From Lacrimispora xylanisolvens (GTDB taxonomy: Bacteria; Bacillota; Clostridia; Lachnospirales; Lachnospiraceae): a stretch of DNA of 64,000 nt. Each line of letters starts with the position of its first letter. The stretch's first letter is position 1. The notes below the pieces were generated by a model, which saw only the letters and a program-made list of their open reading frames with translations, ran no database searches and was not told the origin of the DNA. The translations under genes were made by a program, and so were the position numbers. Below are positions 9,304 through 19,025 of this stretch, piece after piece. Location: positions 1 through 64,000 of the forward strand of contig NZ_PTJA01000012.1 in the NCBI RefSeq assembly GCF_002934545.1, written 5' to 3'.

Positions 9304-10368
9304 TCAGAATGTGACGATATTGGCTCCGTTTAACAGTGAATTTTCCAGCAGATACGCTTTCTTGTCATCGTAAGCATAAATACGGTAAACAATCACATGC
9401 ATCTTTTCTCCAACGGAAACATGACGCCTTTCTAAGGATCTGCGGGTTGTCAGGGAAACTCCGTTTACATTCAGACGGACCTCCAGATAATTTCCGCGGA
9501 ATGAAATATCTTCAATGATTCCCTCTTCCGAACATCTCATCACATCCTGAAATTTCAGATTGTCACTTTTAAATGCTTCCACAAATTCCGGCCGTATAAT
9601 TGCACCTTTAAAATCACCCTTTTCAAATCCCTTCAGCTTATGATATCTATCCATTCTGGCGGACTGCCCGATAAACTCAGCTACAAAGGGAGTAGCGGGA
9701 TTTTTATAGATCTGAAACGGATCTGCAATCTGTTCAATTCTCCCCTGATTGGTGACAATAATTTCATCTGCCACTTCCACCGCCTCATCCTGATCGTGAG
9801 TGACAAAGATGCTGGTAATACCTACCTTATGAATCATCTCCTTTAACCAGCTGCGAAGTTCCTGTCGTACCTTTGCATCAATCGCCGCAAATGGCTCATC
9901 AAGGAGCAATAGTCCCGGGCTTGGTGCCAATGCTCTGGCAAATGCAACCCTTTGACGCTGTCCGCCGGAAAGCTGATTGGGATAGCGTTTTTCTAACCCC
10001 TCCAGTCCTGTTAAGGAAAGCAGTTCCATCACACGCTCTTTTATCAGCTTTTTGTGAATCTTTTTCACTTCCAGACCAAAAGCGATATTTTCATAGACCG
10101 TCATATACCGAAACAGTGCATAATTTTGAAATACAAAACCGATTCCTCTGTCTGCAGCAGGGAGATCATTGACTCGTTTCTCATCGATCATGATATCACC
10201 GGTATCCGGTGTTTCAAAACCGGCAATCATACGAAGGATTGTTGTTTTCCCGCTTCCGCTGGGTCCAAGAAGGGCTGCCAGTGTTCCTTTTTTCAGTCCA
10301 AAATTCACCTCTTTGGAAGCCTTAAAATCTCCGTATGATTTCTCAATATTTCTCATTTCTATGTACAT
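9304..10368 (-). CDS. cysA: Sulfate/thiosulfate ABC transporter ATP-binding protein
   Basis: This 354-residue ATPase energises sulfate import with CysT and CysW. Walker A is GPSGSGKT at residues 35-42, the signature is LSGGQRQR, Walker B is LLLLDEP and the switch histidine lies in VTHDQDEA. A C-terminal regulatory region of about 120 residues is typical of CysA/MalK-like ATPases. AGGAGGG lies upstream of the ATG. The gene is 20 bp downstream of cysW. Confidence 0.95.
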   Translation of the reverse strand: MYIEMRNIEKSYGDFKASKEVNFGLKKGTLAALLGPSGSGKTTILRMIAGFETPDTGDIMIDEKRVNDLPAADRGIGFVFQNYALFRYMTVYENIAFGLEVKKIHKKLIKERVMELLSLTGLEGLEKRYPNQLSGGQRQRVAFARALAPSPGLLLLDEPFAAIDAKVRQELRSWLKEMIHKVGITSIFVTHDQDEAVEVADEIIVTNQGRIEQIADPFQIYKNPATPFVAEFIGQSARMDRYHKLKGFEKGDFKGAIIRPEFVEAFKSDNLKFQDVMRCSEEGIIEDISFRGNYLEVRLNVNGVSLTTRRSLERRHVSVGEKMHVIVYRIYAYDDKKAYLLENSLLNGANIVTF

Positions 10369-10388
10369 AAGACCCTCCTGACTTTACG

Positions 10389-11225
10389 TTAATGGTTTTC
10401 CTCATTCTTTTTTGCCTGATGCTCCGCTATGTTTCGTATGATCAGCACTGCGACTGCCATAAGAACCAGAATGGATGAAACAGCAAATGCCGAGGTAATG
10501 GACTCCGATGAATTGGAAAGATAGAGGGCATCGATTTCCAGAGGAAGGGTAAATGTCTCCCCTCTGGTTTTTGACAAGGCATGGACAGCGCCAAACTCTC
10601 CAAGTGCTCTTGCCGTACAGAGAATTACCCCATAGAGAAGGGCCCAGCGGATATGAGGAAAGGTTATTTTCCGGAATATGGTAAAGCCATCTGCTCCCAT
10701 AAGTGCCGCGGCCTCTTCCTCTTCTTTTCCTACGGAAAGAAGTACGGGTATAATTTCCCTTGATACAAAAGGAAATGTGACAAATACAGTGGCGAGCACC
10801 ACTCCTGGAATGGCAAATACGATCTGGATATTCGTTCCAAGAGCCTCATTCAGTCTTGCAATCAGACCGCCTGCCCAGCCCATTCTCCCAAATGTCATTA
10901 AAAAGGCAAGCCCTGCAATGACTGGAGAAATGGAAAATGGGATGTCAATGACTGCTGAAAGAATCTGTTTTCCTTTAAAAGAAAATCTGGTGATCAGCCA
11001 CGCTGCCGCAATCCCGAAGATGGTATTGACCACAACCGCAATCACAGCTGCCAGAACAGTAACCCCAAGCGCTGATACTACAGTAGGGGATGCCAGTGAT
11101 TGGAAGTAAAAGCCGAATCCCTCTTTTAGAGAATTAATAATAACGGAAATGAGAGGCAGAACCAACATGAAAAAAAGAAATACCCCACTGATTCCTATGA
11201 GAATCCACTTGCTTTTTATTTTCAT
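10389..11225 (-). CDS. cysW: Sulfate ABC transporter permease CysW
   Basis: This 278-residue inner-membrane permease has about six hydrophobic segments. The EAA-type cytoplasmic loop is visible around EEEEAAALMGADGFTIFRKI, with the conserved ALGEFGAV segment of sulfate/molybdate permeases further on. It pairs with CysT to form the sulfate channel. The ATG is preceded by AGGAGG. It follows cysT with a 12-bp gap. Confidence 0.95.
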   Translation of the reverse strand: MKIKSKWILIGISGVFLFFMLVLPLISVIINSLKEGFGFYFQSLASPTVVSALGVTVLAAVIAVVVNTIFGIAAAWLITRFSFKGKQILSAVIDIPFSISPVIAGLAFLMTFGRMGWAGGLIARLNEALGTNIQIVFAIPGVVLATVFVTFPFVSREIIPVLLSVGKEEEEAAALMGADGFTIFRKITFPHIRWALLYGVILCTARALGEFGAVHALSKTRGETFTLPLEIDALYLSNSSESITSAFAVSSILVLMAVAVLIIRNIAEHQAKKNEENH

Positions 11226-11237
11226 ACATGTTCCCTC

Positions 11238-12089
11238 CTATAAGCAGCTGGTACGCTTTGCCTGATGTACCTGAACCATATTTACTAACAGCAAAACCAG
11301 AAAGGATAAAAAAAGCATCACAAGAGCAATAGCCGTTGCTCCCGGATAATCCACATAATTGAGTTTCTGCATGATTACGTAGGAAACCACCTGTGTCTGA
11401 TTTCTGGCATTGTTCCCTGATATGTAAATTACGCTGCCGTATTCCCCCACTCCTCGTGCAAATGCAAGACCAAAGCCAGTTAAAAGCGCAGGTCCAAGCT
11501 CAGGCAGAATTACCTTTCGAAAGGTATGGAACTTCCCGGCTCCAAGAATTGCTGCTGCCTCTTCATACCGTGGATCAAGTGTCTCCAGAACCGGCTGAAT
11601 GGACCGGACTACAAATGGGATTCCGATAAAAATCAGGGCAATGGTCAGCCCGACCTTGGTATATGACGCTTTTATCCCAAACAGTCCAAGGAATCCGCCC
11701 ATAACTCCGGTATCGGAATACAGCTTAGACAGTGTGATTCCTGCTACTGCAGTGGGGAGGGCAAAGGGAAGTTCAATAATTCCGTCCATAATCCGTTTGC
11801 CGGGAAACTCATACCGGACAAGAACCCAGGCGAGAATCAGGCCGAACACACTGTTGACAAGTGCGGCAAAAAGGGAACATAGCAGGCTGGTCTTGAACGC
11901 ATTTACCACATTGGTCTTTGTGATCAGTTCTAAAAATTCACGGGGTGACAACTGGAAGGAATATACCAGGACTGAAGCAAGGGGAATGAGTATAATAACC
12001 GAAAGCATAAAAAGAGTGATCCCCATACTCAGTCCGAATCCTGGTATGACACGCTGGCTTTTTTTCGCCCGAACTAACTGTTTCGTCAT
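11238..12089 (-). CDS. cysT: Sulfate ABC transporter permease CysT
   Basis: This 283-residue permease has about six membrane segments and the EAA loop EEAAAILGAGKFHTFRKVIL. The segment RGVGEYGSVIYISGN is typical of CysT (CysU). It forms the translocation path with CysW. GGGAGGAA precedes the ATG. The gap to sbp is 15 bp. Confidence 0.95.
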   Translation of the reverse strand: MTKQLVRAKKSQRVIPGFGLSMGITLFMLSVIILIPLASVLVYSFQLSPREFLELITKTNVVNAFKTSLLCSLFAALVNSVFGLILAWVLVRYEFPGKRIMDGIIELPFALPTAVAGITLSKLYSDTGVMGGFLGLFGIKASYTKVGLTIALIFIGIPFVVRSIQPVLETLDPRYEEAAAILGAGKFHTFRKVILPELGPALLTGFGLAFARGVGEYGSVIYISGNNARNQTQVVSYVIMQKLNYVDYPGATAIALVMLFLSFLVLLLVNMVQVHQAKRTSCL

Positions 12090-12104
12090 GTGTGGTTCCT
12101 CCCT

Positions 12105-13136
12105 CTATTTATCATAAATCTCATCAAAGATTCCTCCGTCTGCGAAAAAGGTCTCATAAGCAGCATCCCAGCCGCCAAAATCATCAATGGTACAAAGATT
12201 TACATTAAGATCAAATTTTCCAGAAAATTCAGATAGAATCGTTTTATTTGAGGGTCTGTATCCATATTCTCCGATCAGTCTCTGGGCCTTATCGGAATAG
12301 AGGTATTTTAAGTATTCCTCTGAGGCTTTCTCTGCTCCGTCTTTGCGGGCGTTTTCATCCACTACCGCTACACTGGGTTCGGCAAGAATACTGATGCTGG
12401 GGGTGATTATTTCATACTGATCCGGATACTCTTTCACCGTATTGATGGCCTCATTTTCCCAGGCAATCAGCACATCACCCTGCCCATTTTCTACAAATGT
12501 GGTGGTGGCTCCTCTGGCTCCTGAATCCATGACAGAAACATTTTTATAAAGGTCTGCCACAAAGGCTTTCATCTTCTCCTCATCTCCCTGAAATGAGACC
12601 TTTGCATACTGCCATGCAGCCAGGAAATTCCAGCAGGCACCGCCGCTGCTCTTGGGATCCGGGGTAATAACCTCAACACCTGGTTTGGTTAAATCAGACC
12701 AGTCTTTTATGTTTTTTTCATTTCCCTTCCTCACAAGAAATACGATTGCTGAGGTATAAGGTGATGAATTCCCCTCAAATTCCTTAATCCAACCAGAATC
12801 GATGAGACCAGACTTTTCAATCATGGTAATATCATGAGCCAGAGCCAGAGTCACCACATCTGCTTTTGCTCCTTCAATGACGGAACGCGCCTGGCCCCCT
12901 GATCCTCCGTGAGACTGGACCACAGTTATTCCGGTTTTATAGGTGTCCCTGTAATAGTCTTCAAAGATTTTGTTGTATTCCTGATAAAACTCTCTGGTGG
13001 GATCATAAGAAACATTGGTAATTGTAATTGCTCCGTCTTTTCCGGAATCCGTCTGCTTTGCACATCCTGCCAGTATTCCTGCTGCCACTATCATCAGCAC
13101 AAGGGCTGCTGCCCGCTTTTTTCCTCGTTTTCTCAT
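12105..13136 (-). CDS. sbp: Sulfate-binding lipoprotein
   Basis: This 343-residue extracellular solute-binding protein is anchored as a lipoprotein. The signal peptide ends in a lipobox, AGILAGC, with the lipidated cysteine near residue 25. The mature part has features of Sbp/CysP proteins, including VVQSHGGSGGQARSVIEGAKADVVTL and FLVRKGNEK. It captures sulfate or thiosulfate for CysTWA. It is the first gene of the sulfate operon, with GGAGG upstream of the ATG, and it is divergent from a LysR regulator. Confidence 0.95.
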   Translation of the reverse strand: MRKRGKKRAAALVLMIVAAGILAGCAKQTDSGKDGAITITNVSYDPTREFYQEYNKIFEDYYRDTYKTGITVVQSHGGSGGQARSVIEGAKADVVTLALAHDITMIEKSGLIDSGWIKEFEGNSSPYTSAIVFLVRKGNEKNIKDWSDLTKPGVEVITPDPKSSGGACWNFLAAWQYAKVSFQGDEEKMKAFVADLYKNVSVMDSGARGATTTFVENGQGDVLIAWENEAINTVKEYPDQYEIITPSISILAEPSVAVVDENARKDGAEKASEEYLKYLYSDKAQRLIGEYGYRPSNKTILSEFSGKFDLNVNLCTIDDFGGWDAAYETFFADGGIFDEIYDK

Positions 13137-13171
13137 TTATGAACCTCCGCATGCTCCGTGTGTTATCTGGA

Positions 13172-13200
13172 AGTTTAATCCCCATTTACATATTTGTAAA
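13172..13200 (-). promoter_or_regulatory. Predicted promoter of the sulfate operon
   Basis: On the minus strand, TTTACA (13195-13200) and TAAACT (13172-13177) are 17 bp apart, about 35 bp upstream of the sbp start. The 190-bp divergent region also holds an inverted pair ATATGGT / ACCATAT around 13226-13266, a possible site for the adjacent LysR protein. Both are inferences from sequence. Confidence 0.5.
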
Positions 13201-13326
13201 GTATGTTATTGTTTTTTCTTTATCTATATGGTAGAATTTCCTTATCTATTCCCCTAAAACCATATTTTTTTACTTATATATCATATATCACCGGTATGTA
13301 AATATGATATCAGTCAGGAGGAAGTC

Positions 13327-14208
13327 ATGTCCATTAAAACATTGATGATCTTTGTCACCGTCTATAAGGAAGAAAGCATTACTGCTGCTGCCAATAAGCT
13401 GAATATCAGCCAGCCTGCCGTAAGCCTTGCAATCCGGGAACTGGAAAATGAATATTCCATCCAGTTATTTGAGCGGGTTGGAAGGGGCATTCAAAAAACC
13501 AGTGCAGCCCGTCATCTGTACGAATTCGCGTCCCACATTACCTCTCTTTATATGGAAATGGATCTGGAATTTAAAAAGCAGAATCAAACCACTCCGCTGC
13601 GCATCGGTTTTTCAAGCACCATCGGAGCCTGCCTGATGCCTGAGCTCATTCATTGTTTCACAAAAGACAATCAGATTCCCATGCCTTACTTAAAAGTTGA
13701 CACCTCAGAAAAAATAGAAGCTGCCATTCTGGAAAACCAGCTGGATCTGGCTCTCACAGAAGGAGTCAGCAGCTCGGATAAAATTCTGACGGAACCGTTT
13801 GCCAAAGAACAGTTAGTGCTGGTGTGCAGCCCTTCTCACCCTTTTGCCCAAAAGGAGAACCTTACGCTGGCGGACTTAAGGGAAGAACGTTTTCTTTTGA
13901 GAGAAAACGGAAGCCAGACCAGAAAGCTGGCGGAAGCTGCCTTTCACCTCCAGGATTTCATTCTCCGCCCTGTCCTTGAGAGCACCAGCAACGAAGCAAT
14001 TATATGGGGAGTTCATACAAATCTTGGAATTGCCATACTGCCGGAACGCCAGGTGGCCCAATACTTGGAAAAGGGATCACTTCTTGCCCTGCCCCTTACG
14101 GGAATTGAACTGAAGCGGGAATACCAGATAATTTACCATCAGAATAAATATTTAAATCCGGAAATGCTGCGTTTTATGGAACTGGTGAAAAGTAAATCAT
14201 TACCGTAA
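13327..14208 (+). CDS. LysR-family regulator, probable regulator of sulfate uptake
   Basis: This 293-residue protein has an N-terminal winged HTH (residues 1-60, with ITAAANKLNISQPAVSLAIR) and a C-terminal periplasmic-binding-like effector domain. LysR proteins often control the divergently transcribed operon. Here that is the sulfate operon, so a CysL/CysB-like role sensing a sulfur metabolite is likely but not proven. CAGGAGG precedes the ATG. Confidence 0.9.
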   Translation: MSIKTLMIFVTVYKEESITAAANKLNISQPAVSLAIRELENEYSIQLFERVGRGIQKTSAARHLYEFASHITSLYMEMDLEFKKQNQTTPLRIGFSSTIGACLMPELIHCFTKDNQIPMPYLKVDTSEKIEAAILENQLDLALTEGVSSSDKILTEPFAKEQLVLVCSPSHPFAQKENLTLADLREERFLLRENGSQTRKLAEAAFHLQDFILRPVLESTSNEAIIWGVHTNLGIAILPERQVAQYLEKGSLLALPLTGIELKREYQIIYHQNKYLNPEMLRFMELVKSKSLP

Positions 14209-14291
14209 ATATAGCCTGTTATTAAATCGCTGTTGCTATTATCTGTTTGACCGTTTATGATGGTTCTATCAGGATAAATGCGGGGGATATT

Positions 14292-15002
14292 ATGGAAATA
14301 AACAGCAAATTATTATTGGTTGATGATGAAAGGGATATTGTTGATCTGATACAGGAAGTGTTGCAGCAGGATGGGTTTCGTGACATCAAGCGGGCGTATT
14401 CCGGGCTTGAGGCATTACGCATCTGCCGGGAGTTCCAGCCTGACGTTGTTGTGCTGGATGTGATGCTCCCGGATCTTGACGGCCTGGAGGTATGCAAAAA
14501 AATCCGGGAATTCTCCTACTGCTCCATCCTGTTTCTTTCTTCTAAGAATGATGATATTGATAAGATTCTGGGGCTTTCCTGCGGAGGTGATGATTATATT
14601 ACAAAGCCATTCAGTCCAAGAGAATTGGTTTTCCGCATCAAAGCCCAGCTTCGCCGTCAGCAGTATCAGGCCTCACCCTGCCTGGGGGACAGGGAAATTT
14701 TAAATGCCGGGGCTCTTACTCTGAATAAAGAAAGCTGCCGTGTCTATAAGTCAGGGCAGGAAATCTATCTGACAGGACGTGAATTTCTGCTACTGTCTTA
14801 TCTGATGGAAAACACGGATAAAATCATCAGCAAAGAGCGCCTGTATGAAAAAGTCTGGGGCGAATACAGCAGCATTTGTGATAATACCATTATGGTTCAT
14901 ATCCGCCATATCCGCGAAAAAATTGAAGACACTCCTTCAAATCCACAGCAGCTGATTACTGTAAAAGGCCTGGGATACAAATTAAAGAAGAGGACTGAAT
15001 AA
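14292..15002 (+). CDS. OmpR-family response regulator
   Basis: This 236-residue protein has a receiver domain with acidic residues D11 and D12, phospho-acceptor D56 (VVVLDVMLPD) and a lysine in ITKPFSPREL, followed by a winged-helix DNA-binding domain. The ATG at 14292 with GGGGGAT upstream is preferred over a TTG at 14247, which would add residues not found in the family. The kinase gene begins at the base after its stop. It probably controls the ABC exporter downstream. Confidence 0.92.
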   Translation: MEINSKLLLVDDERDIVDLIQEVLQQDGFRDIKRAYSGLEALRICREFQPDVVVLDVMLPDLDGLEVCKKIREFSYCSILFLSSKNDDIDKILGLSCGGDDYITKPFSPRELVFRIKAQLRRQQYQASPCLGDREILNAGALTLNKESCRVYKSGQEIYLTGREFLLLSYLMENTDKIISKERLYEKVWGEYSSICDNTIMVHIRHIREKIEDTPSNPQQLITVKGLGYKLKKRTE

Positions 15003-16415
15003 ATGAAAAAATCCGGATACTGTACCATTTTTCATATTTATCTGATTTTCTTTCTATCGCTGCTTGGAACAGTTATCACAGCTGCATCCCTCTTTTACTT
15101 ATTAATTACGGTTAAAACACCTGCCGGCATAAACACAAGAAGCGACTGGCCCAAAACAATAACGGAGAATTTCAAGGAATACATTGTTTTGACAGATGGA
15201 AACCCACAAATCCTGCCTGAGGGACTGGAACTGCTTCAGGAAAATGAGATCGGACTTCAGATTATCGATCATTCTGGCAATGAACAGTTCAGCTGTCAAA
15301 AGCCGGACCAGGCTCATCCCAGTTACTCTGCTCCTGAACTTTTTAAGCTTTACCAGACAGGAACATTAAATGGCAGCAAAACAACCGCTTTTGTGGGGAC
15401 AGTTACTGACAATGGGAATGACTATGCCTATATACTATATTTTCCAATGACAATTTCCAAAATAACCATGTATCTCAATGGAGACCGGTTTACAGACGGA
15501 AAAACAATTGTATTCTTTATCCTGGGAATGCTGTTTTCTGTTATTTTAATTTCCGGTTTGATTTATGGATTCTGGACAACACACATCATGAACCGCTTAA
15601 CAATCTCCATCAGAGAAATTTCATCCCGCAACTATCTTCCAGTTCATGTTAATGGTGCTTATAAGGATCTCTACCTTAGTCTGAACACTCTGGATTCAGA
15701 AATTAAAGAAAGCGACAGACTGCGGGAACAGACGGAAACAATGCGGAAAGAATGGATTGCCAATATTACCCATGATTTAAAAACACCTTTATCCCCTATA
15801 AAAGGATACGCTGAACTATTACAGGAAGACGGTATTAAAACAGAGGAACAACGCAAGCAGTACTCACAGGTCATCTTAAAAAATGTCTCATTTATGGAAT
15901 CGCTGATTCATGATCTGAAATTAACCTATCAGCTGGATAATGGTATGATTCCTCTGAATCTGCAGGAACAGAATTTCATACGCTTCCTGAAAGAGCTGGT
16001 GATTGAACTCTTAAATAATCCAGAATATGAACAACGTACCATAGGCTTTGAATCTTCCGTGGAAACATTTTTATTCACTTTCGATCCCGTACTCTTAACA
16101 AGAGTATTTCAGAATATCATTCTCAATAGTTTTGTCCATGGAGATGAAAATACCGCGGTTACTCTGCAGATATCCGTTTCTGATACCATGCTTTTGATCA
16201 ACGTATCTGATAATGGAATGGGAATGTCAGAAGAGGAAACCCATTCCATCTTTCAGCGCTACTATCGGGGAACGAATACCGAGCCTAAGTCTGGTGGAAT
16301 GGGCCTGGGGCTTGCCATTGCAAAAAGCATTACAGAACTTCACGGAGGAATCATTACCGTGTCCAGCACGCCTTTAATTGGAACATCCTTTCATATACAG
16401 TTTCCCATTGGTTAA
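15003..16415 (+). CDS. Sensor histidine kinase
   Basis: This 470-residue membrane kinase has TM1 at residues 9-36, an extracellular region of about 130 residues and TM2 at 168-192. The dimerisation domain has the phospho-acceptor H257 in ITHDLKTPLSPIKGYAELL. The ATPase domain has N-box NIILNSFVHG, G1-box DNGMGMS and G2-box GGMGLGLAIAKSI. Its start directly abuts the response regulator stop. The linked FtsX-type ABC transporter suggests sensing of a cell-envelope agent, which is an inference. Confidence 0.92.
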   Translation: MKKSGYCTIFHIYLIFFLSLLGTVITAASLFYLLITVKTPAGINTRSDWPKTITENFKEYIVLTDGNPQILPEGLELLQENEIGLQIIDHSGNEQFSCQKPDQAHPSYSAPELFKLYQTGTLNGSKTTAFVGTVTDNGNDYAYILYFPMTISKITMYLNGDRFTDGKTIVFFILGMLFSVILISGLIYGFWTTHIMNRLTISIREISSRNYLPVHVNGAYKDLYLSLNTLDSEIKESDRLREQTETMRKEWIANITHDLKTPLSPIKGYAELLQEDGIKTEEQRKQYSQVILKNVSFMESLIHDLKLTYQLDNGMIPLNLQEQNFIRFLKELVIELLNNPEYEQRTIGFESSVETFLFTFDPVLLTRVFQNIILNSFVHGDENTAVTLQISVSDTMLLINVSDNGMGMSEEETHSIFQRYYRGTNTEPKSGGMGLGLAIAKSITELHGGIITVSSTPLIGTSFHIQFPIG

Positions 16416-16451
16416 GGTTAATTAAGGTTGCCTGAAACGCAGATTAAGGTT
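16412..16451 (+). promoter_or_regulatory. Three direct TTAAGGTT repeats, probable response regulator sites
   Basis: TTAAGGTT occurs at 16412-16419, 16422-16429 and 16444-16451. The offsets of 10 and 22 bp place all copies on about the same helical face, as expected for tandem OmpR-type binding sites. The repeats lie just before the ABC permease gene and just after the kinase stop. An inverted pair CTATCAT / ATGATAG follows at about 16457-16476. Confidence 0.55.
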
Positions 16452-16523
16452 GATAGTCTATCATTTCATTATGATAGCTGTCAGCCTATTTTTATGCCAT
16501 TTAATCAGAAAGCAGGTGTTTAG

Positions 16524-19001
16524 TTGAGAATTATTATAAAATACATTTTAATCAATGGGAAAGAGCACAAAGCAAGAACTGCAGTTATGCTTCTGTCAAT
16601 CCTTATTTCTTCCACATTGCTGTTTGTGTCTTTTTCTCTTGCTTCTTCCTATGAAAGCGCACAGGAGAAGATGGCACGTGGTATGTCAGGAAGTGCAACA
16701 GTTTCTATTCATGCTCCAGGGGAATCAGATTCCTTAAAAATTGAGGATATACCCGTCTTACCCCTGATCAGTGCCAAAGTCGGTATGCTGAAAGAAAGCT
16801 GTTTCTATCACGAAAATGGCTATTATGAAACAGTGGACTTAATTGCAGCAGATCTGTCACAGCTTGATGAGATCAATAAGCCTCGTCTCCTGGATGGCAG
16901 AGAACTCAAAGACTTCTCCGGCAGAAAAATTATTCTTCCTGACCGGTTTACTTTAAAGTACGGCATTAAAAAGGGCGATAAGATCACCCTGCAAATCGGA
17001 GGAAATCCAGTTTGTTTTGAGGTAGCTGAAATTGCTGCTTATGATACTGTTTTTCTGAGAAAAACAAGGGGGGCAACCGCACTTTTACCGCTTTCTACGT
17101 TATCCGGGCTTTTTAATAGAACAGATGGATACAACGAGATTTTAATAAAACCTGCAAAAGGTGTTTCTACAGCAGATCTGATAAACGGGCTGGAGTCCGT
17201 GCTGCCTGACGGCAGATTTCAGGTCTCTGAGATTATAAACGAAACACAAATAAAAGCCGATGCAAGGCAAAAGTCCATGCCATTTTTTCTGATTAGCTTT
17301 TTTTCCCTCACAATCAGTGTTTTTATCATTTACAGCAGCTACAAGGTAATTACACTGGACCGGCTGCCTGTGATCGGAACGTTTCGAAGCATAGGTGCAA
17401 CTCAAAAAGCGGTTACCCGTATTCTTCTTTTGGAAAGCCTGTTATATGGCAGTATAGGCGGACTATTTGGCATTCCAGTCGGAATGGCTGTGCTGAAACT
17501 GATTTTGCACGGTATGGGAAAGTCTCTGCCACAGGGAATTGAAATCCCCGTTGTTATAACACCGTTCAGTATCATAGCCTCTTTCACTACAGCTTTTGCC
17601 ATTTCTCTCCTTAGCGCATGGATTCCGGTTTGCCGGGCAAGCCGCCTTCCCATTAAGGAGGTTGTTCTTGGTACTGTTGAAGAGCCCTCCCCTCCCCGGC
17701 ACTTAATCATTGGATCAGGAAGTATTCTGTTTCTAATATCAATATTTGTTCCAAAGCTTGTTCCTGAAAACATGTTGAATCTGGCTGGCGGGTTTTCCTT
17801 ATCAGGGCTGATTGCAGCAACCATTTTAATCATTCCCCTTTTGACAAATCTGGTTTCCATAGGGCTTGAATGGGTTTACGGCCTGCTTTCTCATAATATA
17901 GGCAGGCTGGCTGCCAGAAACATGCGGGACAACAAAAACATCACACAGAACATTACACTGCTTTTTATCAGTATTTCCGCAGTGATCGCAATCAGTGTTG
18001 TGGGAGATTTCGTAAATACCTATATCAGTGATGTATTTAAAGGCGCAGAATTGCAAGGCTTTGCAGACGGGCAAATGACCCCTGAGTTTGTAGATCAGGT
18101 AAAAAATATAGATGGGGTTCATAAGGTGCTCCCACTCTTTGTGTACAAGAATGAATTACATGGAAACGGCGTTCTATTTTCACGTCTTGAGGCGACAGAC
18201 AACCTGGAATGGTATAATTCCATGCTGGCACTTCATTATACAAAACCCCTTATGGAGGAGCAGGCTGTTTCTGCATTTGCCGCCAATCGATCCATCCTAT
18301 TAAGCGAGAGTTGTCTGAAGCGGACAGGACTTACTGTGGGAGATACTCTCACACTATCCAATGGAAGCGCTGCTGCCTCTTATGTTATAACCGGCAGTTT
18401 TAAATCCAGGGCAACTGATGTGGAAGCCGTGATTCCATGTTCTTATGCAGCCATTGATTTTGGCATGAAAAACTATGGCTTTTTAGCTTATACTGCCACT
18501 GATCCTGATGGGGTCATGATTCAAATCCGTGATCTGTTTGGCAATACACAAAACTGGAGCCGGACAGTGAAAGAATTTAATGAAGACGCCCATTCTACAG
18601 TAGGGGCCTTTTTAAAACCCATGCACAGCCTGACTTACTTTATTTTATTACTGGCTGCAATTGGTGTTATTAATAATCTGCTCATTAACTATATGCAGAA
18701 ACGCCGTACCATCGCCATGTATCATTCAATCGGTCTAAGCATCCGGCAAAACAGGAGAATGACGGTAATTGAAAGTTTTTCCTGCGGCATGTTGGGAGCA
18801 GCAATTTCCATATTTGTTTCCTATATGGAAATAAGAACAATTTTTATAGTGGCTGGTCCAAAAATCACTATGGAACCAGCACTTAGTGCCAGAACATTTT
18901 TAATGGCAGGGGCAAGTGGGATATTAATCACCCTGTCTGGTTCTGTCATTCCGATTATTAAAAGCCGGCAGATGAAAATAATAGAAGAGATCAAATTTTA
19001 A
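16524..19001 (+). CDS. FtsX-type ABC transporter permease (MacB/BceB-like)
   Basis: This 825-residue membrane protein has an N-terminal TM, a large extracytoplasmic domain, a block of TM segments around residues 250-460, a second extracytoplasmic domain, and a final TM block from about 700 to 815. This is the duplicated FtsX plan of peptide, lipid or bacteriocin export and detoxification permeases. The start is a TTG with a weak GCAGG site. No better start is visible because the hydrophobic first helix begins immediately. The ATPase gene follows and the two-component genes precede it. Confidence 0.88.
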   Translation: MRIIIKYILINGKEHKARTAVMLLSILISSTLLFVSFSLASSYESAQEKMARGMSGSATVSIHAPGESDSLKIEDIPVLPLISAKVGMLKESCFYHENGYYETVDLIAADLSQLDEINKPRLLDGRELKDFSGRKIILPDRFTLKYGIKKGDKITLQIGGNPVCFEVAEIAAYDTVFLRKTRGATALLPLSTLSGLFNRTDGYNEILIKPAKGVSTADLINGLESVLPDGRFQVSEIINETQIKADARQKSMPFFLISFFSLTISVFIIYSSYKVITLDRLPVIGTFRSIGATQKAVTRILLLESLLYGSIGGLFGIPVGMAVLKLILHGMGKSLPQGIEIPVVITPFSIIASFTTAFAISLLSAWIPVCRASRLPIKEVVLGTVEEPSPPRHLIIGSGSILFLISIFVPKLVPENMLNLAGGFSLSGLIAATILIIPLLTNLVSIGLEWVYGLLSHNIGRLAARNMRDNKNITQNITLLFISISAVIAISVVGDFVNTYISDVFKGAELQGFADGQMTPEFVDQVKNIDGVHKVLPLFVYKNELHGNGVLFSRLEATDNLEWYNSMLALHYTKPLMEEQAVSAFAANRSILLSESCLKRTGLTVGDTLTLSNGSAAASYVITGSFKSRATDVEAVIPCSYAAIDFGMKNYGFLAYTATDPDGVMIQIRDLFGNTQNWSRTVKEFNEDAHSTVGAFLKPMHSLTYFILLLAAIGVINNLLINYMQKRRTIAMYHSIGLSIRQNRRMTVIESFSCGMLGAAISIFVSYMEIRTIFIVAGPKITMEPALSARTFLMAGASGILITLSGSVIPIIKSRQMKIIEEIKF

Positions 19002-19025
19002 AGTCATAAAATGGAGGTTCTGAAA

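Noticed and set aside
11599-12117. 172-codon plus-strand frame opposite cysT
   Set aside because: It is antisense to a well-supported permease gene and lacks any start signal.
17402-17860. 152-codon minus-strand frame inside the FtsX permease gene
   Set aside because: It is antisense to a clear membrane protein gene, has no ribosome binding site and no recognisable domain.
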